A stretch of DNA of 47,219 nucleotides, taken from positions 1,629,826 to 1,677,044 of the forward strand of contig CP070730.1 in assembly GCA_020351305.1 (NCBI GenBank), read 5' to 3'. This DNA is from Candidatus Bathyarchaeota archaeon. Its GTDB lineage: Archaea > Thermoproteota > Bathyarchaeia > Bathyarchaeales > SOJC01. Position numbers and translations under genes: made by a program. This document shows, one piece after another, positions 26,801 through 33,445 of this stretch (positions within the stretch are counted from its first letter, which is position 1; the number at the start of each line of letters is the position of its first letter). Below the pieces are notes generated by a model that saw only the letters and a list, made by a program, of their open reading frames with translations, was not told where the DNA came from and did not search any database.

Positions 26801-27818
26801 TGGAGTCGTTACCCTTCTTTCGGTGAATTCAGGGAGTCACGAAGTGGCAAACATACTCTGGAACGCCACTCCAGAAGGATGGCACCAAATAAAGGTCATA
26901 ATCGATGGCAACAACACCATAATTGAGTCAGTTGAAACCAACAATGTTGCCAGTCGATGGCTTTATGCATATCCCGATGTGGCCCCTGATCCAGTTATCT
27001 ACTCTGAGGATATTATATTTTCAAACACAAATCCTGAACCTTCAGAGAGAGTGCTCATCTATGCTACTATCCGCAATATAGGAGATTTAGATGCTCATAA
27101 CATCACAGTCTGGTTCTATGTGGATGACCTGCAATTAGGTGCCCCACATCACATCAGTTTCATACCTGTGGATGGAAATTGGAATATCTCTGCTGAATGG
27201 ATTGCAGTCGACGTGGGCTCTCATGTTGTGAAGGTTCTTATAGACACCCCCTTAGAATCTGATAAGAACAATAATATGGCAACTCGGGCGTTGATCGTTA
27301 GTATTCATGATTTATCAATCATTGACGTCCAGGTTTCCAAAACCATTGTGGGCCAAGGGCAATTCATGAATGTCACAATCACTGTGAAGAACCTTGGTAA
27401 CACAACAGAGACTTTTGACATTAGCCTATTTGCAAATGATGTGATCATGGCTACTAATGAATTCAGTATTGAAGCGGGATTAACTGAGCTCGTTGAATTG
27501 GCGTGGAATACAACCATTTTAGAAAAAGGGAACTATACAATCAAAGCTTACATACCACAAGTCCCAAGCGAAGTGAACTTGTCAAACAATATCCTAGTCG
27601 ATGGCTGGGTCTTTGTAACAATTTTTGGCGACATAAATGGCGACACAATCGTCGACATTACAGATATCACCATGACGATTGCTGCATTTGGCAAGACAAG
27701 CAGTAGCCAGGGCTGGTTTGCTTCTGAATGGTACGCAAATTGCGATGTTAATGACGATGGAAAAATTGACATAACAGATATTACACTCGTCATTAGCCAT
27801 TTTGGGAGCCGTTGGTAG
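23847..27818 (+). CDS. C-terminal 1323 residues of the interrupted solute-binding/CARDB/dockerin protein
   Basis: In frame with the 22884 piece; the TTG at 23847 is only the first possible start after the stop, and the open frame really begins at 23496. The order is: rest of the family-5 solute-binding domain (to about residue 320), two similar Ig-like repeats of about 85 residues (from DESPPFIEIVSPQ and DESPPSIDVLSPE, each with 'LNESCQWIGYS' and 'LSNGPH'), a CARDB domain (about 500-608), a Big/Ig-like domain (611-713), five more CARDB-like domains (from about 713, 825, 935, 1048 and 1156) and a dockerin-like end with two calcium loops (GDINGDTIVDITD and CDVNDDGKIDITD). Many N-glycosylation-like NxT/S sites suggest a surface protein. 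No ABC permease or ATPase gene is nearby, so it may be an adhesive scaffold or polymer-binding protein rather than a transporter part. No C-terminal membrane anchor is seen. Confidence 0.82.
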   Translation: MTTPDGHLEAWLYALGNWEFPEGYSDPTYGTHIENQSEMKMLCDDIQWELHWQTPYIPLWSRNLIIGYAPELEGWTDTFPHDIGNQYSPNFWDLIRLNWSATQKTSANIHQPYVPNNLHPTQYDSFSYSIKEVIFDKGVRVNPTTQEDSMWLVKNYAFQPFEGINPFGEYVNGSQITFNLHKPVVWHDSEVADAYDIKFCWDSLDEHEPSEYSDLWLTYVNSTVNSPTSITVWLNSTNKWLINVYTDTMFLLPPQIYNAFTGNTTAFEAFRPWEVDYTNHTENPKPAEYPELTCLIGVGPYVFVEWNTSLIHLTKNVWYSTSFDESPPFIEIVSPQNLTYQSSTIPLSFTLNESCQWIGYSLDDNENVTIGENTTLTGLSNGPHSIIVYAQDYFGNVGSSDLIFFTVDAVIDESPPSIDVLSPENSTYTTSSIPLTFVLNESCQWIGYSIDGGTNTTISGNTTLSGLSNGPHTLLVFAQDLSDNVGSSGLIAFTTSVETDLSLQSPDITYSNDNPNEGQTVTISARIHNSGGQTLSNIPVRFLDGNTTIGDQSIPIISHHSSATTSINWTAEHEGFHLIKVIIDPTNIINESSEENNIATRSLLVGEFPHFGTIILNATAHPTTIFVGNQTTISGVAIYNTTYSTGEPVAGADVTISIPGGYQYKTHTISNGSYSLTISSPHNAGNYTITVTVTDFTFSTNAQAALTVLPIIGVDLILSQDDIILVPEEPVENDIVSIIATIHNVGTINATNVLVSFFDDDLLIGNATIGLIPAEGAEPALVNWLAKPSRDHVITIIIDPENSIKEINEENNEASKEVYVYPALPDFTPVRIFFSDSTPTTDAEVTINADVTNIGGLDGHNVSVNFYDDGSPIGSVIEDVIPGKGGLRTVSLNYTFSSAGSHIICVFVDEPNDIAESDEGNNQYCVLVVPHPPLPDLTLQRWEITFSNSTPTAGDEITIYAQIRNIGEQAAANVSVEFFDGSTRVGVVTLLSVNSGSHEVANILWNATPEGWHQIKVIIDGNNTIIESVETNNVASRWLYAYPDVAPDPVIYSEDIIFSNTNPEPSERVLIYATIRNIGDLDAHNITVWFYVDDLQLGAPHHISFIPVDGNWNISAEWIAVDVGSHVVKVLIDTPLESDKNNNMATRALIVSIHDLSIIDVQVSKTIVGQGQFMNVTITVKNLGNTTETFDISLFANDVIMATNEFSIEAGLTELVELAWNTTILEKGNYTIKAYIPQVPSEVNLSNNILVDGWVFVTIFGDINGDTIVDITDITMTIAAFGKTSSSQGWFASEWYANCDVNDDGKIDITDITLVISHFGSRW

Positions 27819-27841
27819 CTAATTATTTCGACCACGCAAGC

Positions 27842-27880
27842 TTTAAACGACAGTTTCTATCTAGTCCCGTCCACAAAAAA
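27842..27880 (+). repeat. intergenic repeat, copy A (short form)
   Basis: Contains the shared core AAACGACAGTTTCTATCTA followed by GTCCCGTCCACAAAA. The core opens with a small inverted repeat AAAC-GACA-GTTT. The last 15 bases (27864-27878) are identical to 22762-22776, spanning the 3' end of tRNA-Ala and its flank. It begins 23 nt after the dockerin gene stop. The right half present in copies B and C is missing here. Confidence 0.75.
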
Positions 27881-27982
27881 ATGCGCGCGCAATGAAATAA
27901 CTTCTTATATTTTATCCGTCCAGAATTAAAATCACACCGATATAGAAGTCTCGAAAACTGTGATATAAAGGGATGATTTGAA

Positions 27983-28945
27983 ATGAAGAAGATTGCTGTT
28001 GTCACTAGCGGCGGGGATGCCCCTGGCATGAATGCTGCGATACGAGCGGTTACACGTGTTGCCTATTCAAAGGGATTAAAGGTTGTGGGTTTCCATCGAG
28101 GTTGGGAAGGCTTGATGAAAAACAAGTTTACTTCCCTAACTCCCCGCTCCGTTGGGGGCATTTTAGGGCGTGGAGGAACAATTCTCTACACTGCAAGAAG
28201 CCCAGATTTTAGAACAATAAAGGGCGTTAAAAGAGCTGCAGAAACACTTGCGATGCACCATATCGATGGCCTTGTGGTGATTGGTGGTGATGGCTCTATC
28301 GCTGGTGCTTATGAACTTAGTAAGGAAACCAATACATCAATAGTTGTTGTTCCAGCCTCAATCGATAATGATGTCTTTGGAACAGATGAAACTATAGGCT
28401 TTGACACAGCTGTAAACACTGCAATGACAGAAATCGACAAAATCAGAGACACCGCTATGTCTCATGAAAGAATCTTCATCATCGAAGTAATGGGGCGTAA
28501 AAGTGGCTTCATCGCTTTAACAGCAGGGATAACTGCTGGTGCTGAAGTTATTTTAATCCCCGAAGCCAAGTTCAGAAGAGATGAAATCTTCCGAACAATT
28601 AAGAAAAATGAAGCTAAAGGCAAGAAATCTAGCATAGTCGTGGCAGCAGAAGGAGTAGGTAACAACCGCAAACTTGCAAGAGACATCGAAGAAAATACAG
28701 GGTCAGAGGTAAGGCTCTCCGTACTTGGCTATGCCCAGAGAGGCGGAAGCCCAACAGCTAGGAGCAGACTCTTAGCTTGCCTATTCGGAAACAAAGCTAT
28801 CGAATTGCTTTCGGAAGGGCAAAGGGGCAGAGTTGTTGGAATTCAAAACGGAAAAATAGCGTCCATTAACTTGGAAAAATCCTGCAAAACCAAAAGATTG
28901 CCAGATTTAACTCTACTCCAACTCGCAAATAAGCTAGCAACGTAA
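27983..28945 (+). CDS. pfkA: ATP-dependent 6-phosphofructokinase (bacterial PfkA type)
   Basis: Phosphorylates fructose-6-phosphate to fructose-1,6-bisphosphate. 320 residues, as in bacterial PfkA. Visible are the nucleotide loop VVTSGGDAPGMNAAIR, VIGGDGSIAGAYEL, the catalytic VPASIDNDVFGTDETIGFDTAVN (base Asp in IDND) and IIEVMGRKSGFIAL. The residue after the Asp of GGDG is Gly, and the position before SIDND is Ala rather than Lys, a pattern of ATP-using rather than pyrophosphate-using enzymes (family knowledge; prediction). Most Archaea use ADP-dependent or unrelated kinases for this step, so transfer from Bacteria is plausible. It is flanked by repeat copies A and B. Confidence 0.93.
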   Translation: MKKIAVVTSGGDAPGMNAAIRAVTRVAYSKGLKVVGFHRGWEGLMKNKFTSLTPRSVGGILGRGGTILYTARSPDFRTIKGVKRAAETLAMHHIDGLVVIGGDGSIAGAYELSKETNTSIVVVPASIDNDVFGTDETIGFDTAVNTAMTEIDKIRDTAMSHERIFIIEVMGRKSGFIALTAGITAGAEVILIPEAKFRRDEIFRTIKKNEAKGKKSSIVVAAEGVGNNRKLARDIEENTGSEVRLSVLGYAQRGGSPTARSRLLACLFGNKAIELLSEGQRGRVVGIQNGKIASINLEKSCKTKRLPDLTLLQLANKLAT

Positions 28946-28965
28946 ATATGCGCGTGCAACATACA

Positions 28966-29045
28966 CTTTTAAACGACAGTTTCAATCTATCCCCGTCCAC
29001 CATCCAAAAATGGCATTTAAGGTGTTTTCTGGGGTTTTTTGGGCA
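28966..29045 (+). repeat. intergenic repeat, copy B (full form)
   Basis: Left half: AAACGACAGTTTCAATCTATCCCCGTCCAC region (28971-29000). Right half: 29001-29045, containing CCATCCAAAAATGG and GTGTTTTCTGGGG plus a six-T run and GGGCA. The right half matches copy C base for base. CACC and GGTG can pair across it, followed by T tracts, so it could also act as a transcription terminator for pfkA. A GCGCG motif (28948-28960) precedes it. Confidence 0.85.
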
Positions 29046-29187
29046 AAGAAGCTGCTTAAATCTTGCTTTGAGTTTGCAAGATTCGTGAAAGGTATATCTA
29101 ACCTGACAATTCGGTTAGCTATCTCCCGCATATTCCTTATTCTTTCTCTACAATGCTTATGGAATGATGAATTTTTATTTCTGGGAA

Positions 29188-29199
29188 AGCTTTAAGTAT
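29188..29199 (+). promoter_or_regulatory. TATA-like box before the RHH-like gene
   Basis: AGCTTTAAGTAT lies about 50 nt upstream of the start at 29247. The remaining stretch from 29046 shows only a small hairpin (TCTTGC at 29061-29066 with GCAAGA at 29076-29081). Confidence 0.35.
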
Positions 29200-29246
29200 G
29201 TCTATTACGAAATACCAAATACTGATTACAAATCGAGAGTGAAAAA

Positions 29247-29633
29247 ATGGATGTTGATGTAAACGAAGAAGAGAAAGATGAATGCTGTCCTGAAGGAACC
29301 AAAGATGCTAAGAAAATAATGGTTAAGATGCGATGTCCTGAAGGAGAAGACGCTGATAAAATAAAAGAAAAGGTTCTCATGAAATTAGATAAAGAACTAG
29401 GTGGTCGAACTAACGTAGTAATGACAAGGCTGAATGACGAGGATCTAAAGCAGATAGATGGTCTTGTCGAGATTGAGGCTTTTAAAACGCGATCAGAGGC
29501 AGCTGCTTATTTCATTAAAGAAGGAATAAAGGCTCGCAAAGATTTGTTTCAAAAAGTGATGCCTACAGTTGACAAAATCAAAGAGCTGAAGGAGCAAGCC
29601 AAGAAATCACTCAGCCCAGAGAAGAGTCAGTGA
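29247..29633 (+). CDS. small protein with ribbon-helix-helix-like (CopG/MetJ-type) region
   Basis: A 128-residue protein. The N-terminal 25 residues are acidic with a Cys-Cys pair (EKDECCPEGTK), and a third cysteine is in KMRCPEG. Residues about 57-98 (VVMTRLNDEDLKQIDGLVEIEAFKTRSEAAAYFIKEGI, discontinuous motifs: beta strand, helix, turn, helix) fit a ribbon-helix-helix DNA-binding fold. A charged, lysine-rich helix ends the protein. AGTGA lies 7 nt before the ATG. No target is evident; it could regulate neighbouring genes. The function is not established. Confidence 0.6.
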   Translation: MDVDVNEEEKDECCPEGTKDAKKIMVKMRCPEGEDADKIKEKVLMKLDKELGGRTNVVMTRLNDEDLKQIDGLVEIEAFKTRSEAAAYFIKEGIKARKDLFQKVMPTVDKIKELKEQAKKSLSPEKSQ

Positions 29634-29831
29634 TCAACGGAACAATGTGTCAGCGTCTGTGCGCACATGACAATATCTATGAAAAACTGTTGGTGCTGGA
29701 TTAGTCTGAAACCCGAGAACTCACTTCAGGCGTTTAACGTGAACATAGTTCGCGCCTAGATGCGAATGCTTCTTCTTTGATGGGCGTAACAATTGAGGTA
29801 TAATTGAAAATACAAGAATAAGGTGAGAAAT

Positions 29832-30752
29832 ATGAAAATTAAATTTGGCTTAAAACCAGGGATTAATCACGTTTTCATCCCTGTGTATGTAAATGGTAAA
29901 GGCCCATATAATTTCACGTTGGATACTGGCGCTCAAAAAACAACAATATCTTCAGCTTTGGTAGATGAGCTGGGGCTGGAAACGCAAGAGGCTATAGGAG
30001 AAAAATATGAACATTTGAAGGAAAAGAGGAATCTAAAACGGGTTGAAGCTAGCTTAGGTGTAGGTGCAGAAGAATTAATTTCAGATGAAGTTTGGGCAAT
30101 GGATCTTGTCTTTTCTATTAAGGCAAAAGGAAAGAAAATTATTCAGTCATCTGAAAGCAATGGTAAAGAAGTGAAACGTGTTGCTCAACCAGCTATACGA
30201 AGAATTATCAAAACTACAAAATCAGGTGAAAGAGTGATAGAACCTACTAAAGGAGTGATTGGATATTCTACTTTGAAGAACTACTTCATATCTGTGAATT
30301 ATCGCACTAGAATACTCCAATTAGAAAAGAATAATACAGGTTTCACATACAACAATCAAGAACAGTTGCAGGAATTTGAATACATTTGTAATACTCATCT
30401 AGTTGGGATTCCAGTCACAATAAATGGTGATGGACCATTTCCCTTTGTATTAGACACGGGAGCTGGTGGTACTACAATTAGTAAAAAGTTGCATGAGAAA
30501 ATGGATTTACCATTAAGTGATATTGTAGTCAAAGCTATTGGTGTTCATGGGGCCCAAGAAACTCGCATGGCAATAATAGATCAAATGATAGTTTCATCTA
30601 ATACCTATGAGAATGTTAGTGCTGTTATAATTGATGAAAGCATTATTGGACCACGAGCTAATGAAATCGAAAATGGCATTCTAGGTTACAACATATTCCG
30701 AGATAAAGAATTAATCATTGATTATATCAATCAAACCTGCGCAATAATTTAA
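29832..30752 (+). CDS. two-lobed retropepsin-like aspartyl protease
   Basis: A 306-residue protein with two related halves, each with an aspartyl-protease active-site motif: FTLDTGAQKTTISSALVDELGL near residue 35 and FVLDTGAGGTTISKKLHEKMDL near residue 215. Each half ends with a glycine motif and a closing strand (GVIGYSTLKNYFISVNY and GILGYNIFRDKELIIDY). The single-chain double-DTG layout resembles pepsins or a fused retropepsin dimer, so it may be active as a monomer. No signal peptide is visible, suggesting a cytosolic role. ATG at 29832 is chosen because GGTGA at 29822-29826 is well spaced; a GTG at 29823 overlaps that site. Repeat copy C follows 45 nt after its stop. Confidence 0.85.
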   Translation: MKIKFGLKPGINHVFIPVYVNGKGPYNFTLDTGAQKTTISSALVDELGLETQEAIGEKYEHLKEKRNLKRVEASLGVGAEELISDEVWAMDLVFSIKAKGKKIIQSSESNGKEVKRVAQPAIRRIIKTTKSGERVIEPTKGVIGYSTLKNYFISVNYRTRILQLEKNNTGFTYNNQEQLQEFEYICNTHLVGIPVTINGDGPFPFVLDTGAGGTTISKKLHEKMDLPLSDIVVKAIGVHGAQETRMAIIDQMIVSSNTYENVSAVIIDESIIGPRANEIENGILGYNIFRDKELIIDYINQTCAII

Positions 30753-30797
30753 CAGCATGCCATAAGATAGTTTCAGATCCAAAGAAACAAATGCAGG

Positions 30798-30876
30798 TTA
30801 TAAACGACAGTTTCTATCTATCCCTGTTCACCATCCAAAAATGGCATTTAAGGTGTTTTCTGGGGTTTTTTGGGCA
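30798..30876 (+). repeat. intergenic repeat, copy C (full form)
   Basis: Left half has AAACGACAGTTTCTATCTA and CCCTGTTCAC (one-base variants of CCCCGTCCAC in copy B). Right half is identical to B from CCATCCAAAAATGG through the T run to GGGCA. A GCGCG motif follows at 30899-30913. Confidence 0.85.
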
Positions 30877-30910
30877 TAGGAATTGCATGATTGCCTAAAT
30901 GCGCGCGTGG

Positions 30911-30988
30911 CAGACCTCAAAACCTGGAGAGCGAACGATCACCTTCTAACTTGCACGCGTATCTTCTTAGAATGGTCGTTCAGGTCTG
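30911..30988 (+). other. long imperfect inverted repeat, candidate structured RNA or regulatory element
   Basis: Three nested arms pair in order: CAGACCT (30911-30917) with AGGTCTG (30982-30988); GAACG (30933-30937) with CGTTC (30977-30981); ACC then TTCTAA (30941-30949) with TTAGAA then GGT (30967-30976), with small bulges. The apical loop is about 17 nt, and a 15-nt bulge lies on the left side between the first two arms. It sits in the 380-bp gap between the protease gene and the purP pair. The rest of this gap holds repeat C and a TATA-like CTTATTTAA near 31070. No coding sequence is seen. Confidence 0.5.
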
Positions 30989-31132
30989 GTCTTGTTTGAT
31001 ATGGTTAGCCAGGACCGTGATGACCGCAGCTACTTTCTCTTCCACTGTCTGAGCTGTACGCGTTAGGCTTATTTAATGTCTAGAGCTTTAGTGATGTAAT
31101 GGAAGAATGCAAAACATATTTAGGCGAATAAA

Positions 31133-32230
31133 ATGAACCGTAGGAAGATTCAAGAAATTGTAGCGGATTATGATCCTAAAGAGATTAGAATCGGAGTGCT
31201 TGGATCACACTCGGCCTTGGAAATGGGTTATGGTGCCAAGCAGGAAGGATTCGAAGTAGTTGTTGTTTGCCAAAAAGGAAGAGAAAAAACTTACACAAAA
31301 CACTACAAGAGCCTGTTCGATCATGTCATGCTTCTGGACAATTTCGTGGATGTAATTAGAGAAGAAAACCAAGATATGTTACGAGGATTGGACACTGTTT
31401 TTGTGCCAAACAGATCCTTCTCAGTGTATGTGGGCTATGACAACATAGAAGAGAAATTTTCAGTCCCCCTTCTGGGGAATAGACACATGCTCAGAAGTGA
31501 AGAAAGAGATGTACTGAGAAACCAATATTACTTGCTGAAAAAGGCCGGCATAAAGACTCCTAAAATCTTCAGCTCGCATGAAAAAATAGACAGACTGGTG
31601 ATAGTAAAAGTTCTTGAAAAAGATCGGAAAATAGAAAGAGCCTTCTTTTACGCTTCTTCTCTCGAAGAATTCGAGAAAAGAGCTGACGAGAGAATAAAGA
31701 GGGGAACAATTGACATTAAAGACTTGGAAAGAGCAATAATAGAAGAATATGTCATGGGAGCCAAGTTTAACGCTAACTATTTCTGGTCTCCAATAACCGA
31801 CGAAATAGATTTGCTAGGATTTGACAGAAGAATACAAACAGATTTGGACGGTGTTTTGGATTTACCAGCTGATGAACAATTGGAGGCGAAGGTATCAACA
31901 CAAAATGTCGAAATAGGACACATAGGAGCTACTATGAGAGAATCCCAATTAGAGAAGATATTCGAAGCTGGAGAAAAGTTCGTTGAGCTCTGCAAAAAGG
32001 AATATCCTCCTGGGATAATAGGCTTATTCGCTTTACAGGGAGCCATGACAAAAGATTTGGAGTTTTATGTTTTTGATGTGAGCCCAAGAATCCCTGGCTG
32101 CCCCTGCGTAGAATCCACTTCTCCCTATATGAAGTACAAATATGGCAAAGAGGTAGGCCCAGGGAGAAGGGTTGCAATAGAGATCAAGCAAGCAATTGAG
32201 AAGAAAAAGCTTGAGATGATAGTTACATGA
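31133..32230 (+). CDS. PurP-like ATP-grasp protein, divergent paralogue
   Basis: A 365-residue relative of PurP (FAICAR synthetase). Conserved family features are RIGVLGSHSALEMGYGAKQEGFE near the N-terminus, FVPNRSFSVYVGYD, VPLLGNRHMLRSEE, the central EEYVMGAKFNANYFWSP, DLLGFDRRIQ and the C-terminal YPPGIIGLFALQ and YVFDVSPRI. At the ATP-grasp glycine loop, where the downstream paralogue has LPGARGGKGYF, this protein reads LEKDRKIERAFF and has lost the glycines. It may be a non-catalytic partner or use a different substrate. It overlaps the next gene by 4 nt (ATGA), so the pair is translationally coupled. Confidence 0.85.
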   Translation: MNRRKIQEIVADYDPKEIRIGVLGSHSALEMGYGAKQEGFEVVVVCQKGREKTYTKHYKSLFDHVMLLDNFVDVIREENQDMLRGLDTVFVPNRSFSVYVGYDNIEEKFSVPLLGNRHMLRSEERDVLRNQYYLLKKAGIKTPKIFSSHEKIDRLVIVKVLEKDRKIERAFFYASSLEEFEKRADERIKRGTIDIKDLERAIIEEYVMGAKFNANYFWSPITDEIDLLGFDRRIQTDLDGVLDLPADEQLEAKVSTQNVEIGHIGATMRESQLEKIFEAGEKFVELCKKEYPPGIIGLFALQGAMTKDLEFYVFDVSPRIPGCPCVESTSPYMKYKYGKEVGPGRRVAIEIKQAIEKKKLEMIVT

Positions 32231-33312
32231 TTACAAAAAGGGAAATAGATGATATCCTAAGGGAATACCAAAAGGGAAAAATCACAATAGGTACACTTGG
32301 ATCACATTCAGCGCTAAATATTTTCAAAGGGGCAAAGGAAGAAGGCTTTGAGACAGTTTGCATCTGCAGGAAGGATGATGAGATCATTTATCGAAGGTTT
32401 CCTCTGGCAGACGAGATTGTACTAGTTGAGAACTTCAGTGAGATTTTGTGTGATGATATCCACCAGAGACTAAGGCAGACAAACACAATATTGATTCCAC
32501 ACGGTTCCTTCAACGCCTACATCGGTGCAGAAAAAATAAGGAACGAGCTGCATATTCCACTTTTTGGTAACAGAGAGCTTCTACAATGGGAGACTGACAG
32601 AGAAAAGCAGAGAGAGTGGCTGCAAAGGGCAGGCTTAACATTACCTAAAACCTTCAAGAATTCAAATGACATAGAGGGGCTGGTCATCGCAAAGCTTCCT
32701 GGGGCAAGGGGTGGAAAGGGATACTTTCTAGCGAATTCTTCGGAGGCCTTTCATAAAAAAGCAGAAGACATGATCAAAAGAGGCCATTTGCGAAGAGAAG
32801 AGCTGGAAAACATACATCTCCAAGAGTACACCCTAGGAGTGAATGTTTATCCCCAATATTTTCATTCACCCCTCAAAAACGAAGTGGAGTTGTTAGGAGT
32901 AGATAAGCGATACGAGTCTGCAGTAGATAATCTGGGCCGAATACCTGCAAGCGAACAGCTACAACTTCCCTCGAATCCCACGTACACAGTTATTGGCAAC
33001 ATCCCGATAACTCTGAGAGAGTCACTTCTGCCAGAGATTCTCAGGATGGGAGAGAATGTAGCAAAAATGTCCAAAGAAATCGCTCCACCAGGGATCATTG
33101 GACCATTCTGTTTAGAAACTGTCATTACAGATGAGTTGGAGGTTTTCACCTTTGAAATATCTGCGAGAATAGTTGCGGGAAGCAATGTTGGCATTGGGAC
33201 TTCTCCTTATGCCTATCTAAACTATGGCGAAGGAATGTACATGGGCAGAAGGATTGCTAGAGAGATTCAAATTGCGATTAAAAATGACGAATTAAGCAAA
33301 GTTGTCTATTAA
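32227..33312 (+). CDS. purP: FAICAR synthetase, PurP family
   Basis: Formate- and ATP-dependent conversion of AICAR to FAICAR in archaeal purine synthesis, replacing the formyltransferase half of PurH. 361 residues with TIGTLGSHSALNIFKGAKEEGFETVCICRK at the substrate-binding start, LIPHGSFNAYIG, the intact ATP-grasp loop AKLPGARGGKGYFLA near residue 158, LQEYTLGVNVYPQYFHSP and the acidic metal-binding region EVFTFEISARIVAGSNVG. It is the second gene of a tandem pair with a degenerate paralogue. Its position between repeats C and D, rather than in a purine operon, is notable. Confidence 0.88.
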   Translation: MITKREIDDILREYQKGKITIGTLGSHSALNIFKGAKEEGFETVCICRKDDEIIYRRFPLADEIVLVENFSEILCDDIHQRLRQTNTILIPHGSFNAYIGAEKIRNELHIPLFGNRELLQWETDREKQREWLQRAGLTLPKTFKNSNDIEGLVIAKLPGARGGKGYFLANSSEAFHKKAEDMIKRGHLRREELENIHLQEYTLGVNVYPQYFHSPLKNEVELLGVDKRYESAVDNLGRIPASEQLQLPSNPTYTVIGNIPITLRESLLPEILRMGENVAKMSKEIAPPGIIGPFCLETVITDELEVFTFEISARIVAGSNVGIGTSPYAYLNYGEGMYMGRRIAREIQIAIKNDELSKVVY

Positions 33313-33331
33313 CTTATTGCGCGTGTGGCAG

Positions 33332-33392
33332 CTTTTTATCTATCCCCCTTTGCTTCTAGAAATTAGATTTTGAGGTGTTTTCTGGGTTTTTT
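33332..33392 (+). repeat. intergenic repeat, copy D (diverged)
   Basis: Begins 20 nt after the purP stop. It shares ATCTATCCCC and GAGGTGTTTTCTGGGTTTTTT with copies B and C, but the middle differs and the AAACGACAG part is lost. It is preceded by TTGCGCGTGTGGCAG (33317-33331), close to the motif beside copy C. Confidence 0.6.
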
Positions 33393-33445
33393 AGAAGATA
33401 AAGCAATTTAGCTACACTTAATACTATGTCTTTAGGTGTTGGGCT

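Noticed and set aside
27842-33392. Repeat copies A-D as a CRISPR array or as tRNA genes
   Set aside because: Spacing is 1-2.5 kb with genes between, and none of the copies can fold into a full tRNA; only a 3'-end-like part is present.
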